This document shows, piece after piece, positions 5,555 through 5,579 of a stretch of 5,579 nt of DNA (its first letter is position 1; each line of letters starts with the position of its first letter). The position numbers and the translations under genes were made by a program. Source of the stretch: Patescibacteria group bacterium (lineage in GTDB: Bacteria > Patescibacteriota > Minisyncoccia > Phycocordibacterales > UBA5272); NCBI GenBank assembly GCA_030916975.1, contig JAUPVO010000049.1:1-5579 (forward strand), read 5' to 3'. The notes under the pieces were generated by a model. It ran no database searches. It saw nothing but the letters and a program-made list of their open reading frames with translations, and was not told the DNA's origin.

Positions 5555-5579
5555 CTTAATATTAACTTAAACTGTCACA

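Overview
This AT-rich window most likely comes from a bacterial chromosome and carries two core nucleotide-excision-repair genes with two small uncharacterised genes between them. On the minus strand lie the first 704 codons of uvrA (cut by the left window edge) and a complete uvrB. Between them are a 209-aa single-pass membrane protein gene on the minus strand and a 116-aa acidic protein gene on the plus strand. Both small products are unrecognised. The genetic code looks standard: both uvr frames are free of TGA, and uvrB ends in TAG. AT-richness, the absence of Shine-Dalgarno motifs at all four starts, very short predicted leaders and the general look of the UvrA/UvrB sequences would fit a Patescibacteria (CPR)-type genome. 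That is an impression from sequence style, not a demonstrated assignment.

Layout. 1-2113: uvrA, minus strand. 2114-2220: divergent promoter region with good -10 boxes facing both ways and an almost perfect 24-bp palindrome between them. 2221-2571: 116-aa gene, plus strand. 2594-2656: a perfect 30-bp-stem hairpin with a GAA loop, placed between two convergent genes and best read as a bidirectional terminator. 2657-2732: AT-rich spacer with a small hairpin. 2733-3362: 209-aa membrane protein gene, minus strand, beginning with a 12-residue asparagine run. 3363-3526: intergenic region with a 12-bp palindrome, a -10 box, a possible structured 5' leader and a weak hairpin after uvrB. 3527-5554: uvrB, minus strand. 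5555-5579: upstream edge of uvrB, too short to judge its promoter.

How the genes work together. UvrA finds distorted DNA and loads UvrB, which verifies the lesion and recruits UvrC; no uvrC is visible here. uvrA and uvrB share a strand, but the plus-strand gene and the terminator between them rule out a simple uvrBA operon in this window. The 116-aa gene shares its promoter region with uvrA, so co-regulation is possible, but nothing in its sequence ties it to repair. I see no CRISPR array, mobile element, tRNA or rRNA, and no convincing evidence of a new multi-gene system. The items most worth a second look are the terminator-like dyad, the palindrome in the divergent promoter, the poly-Asn membrane protein with its possible leader structure, and the consistent lack of ribosome-binding sites.
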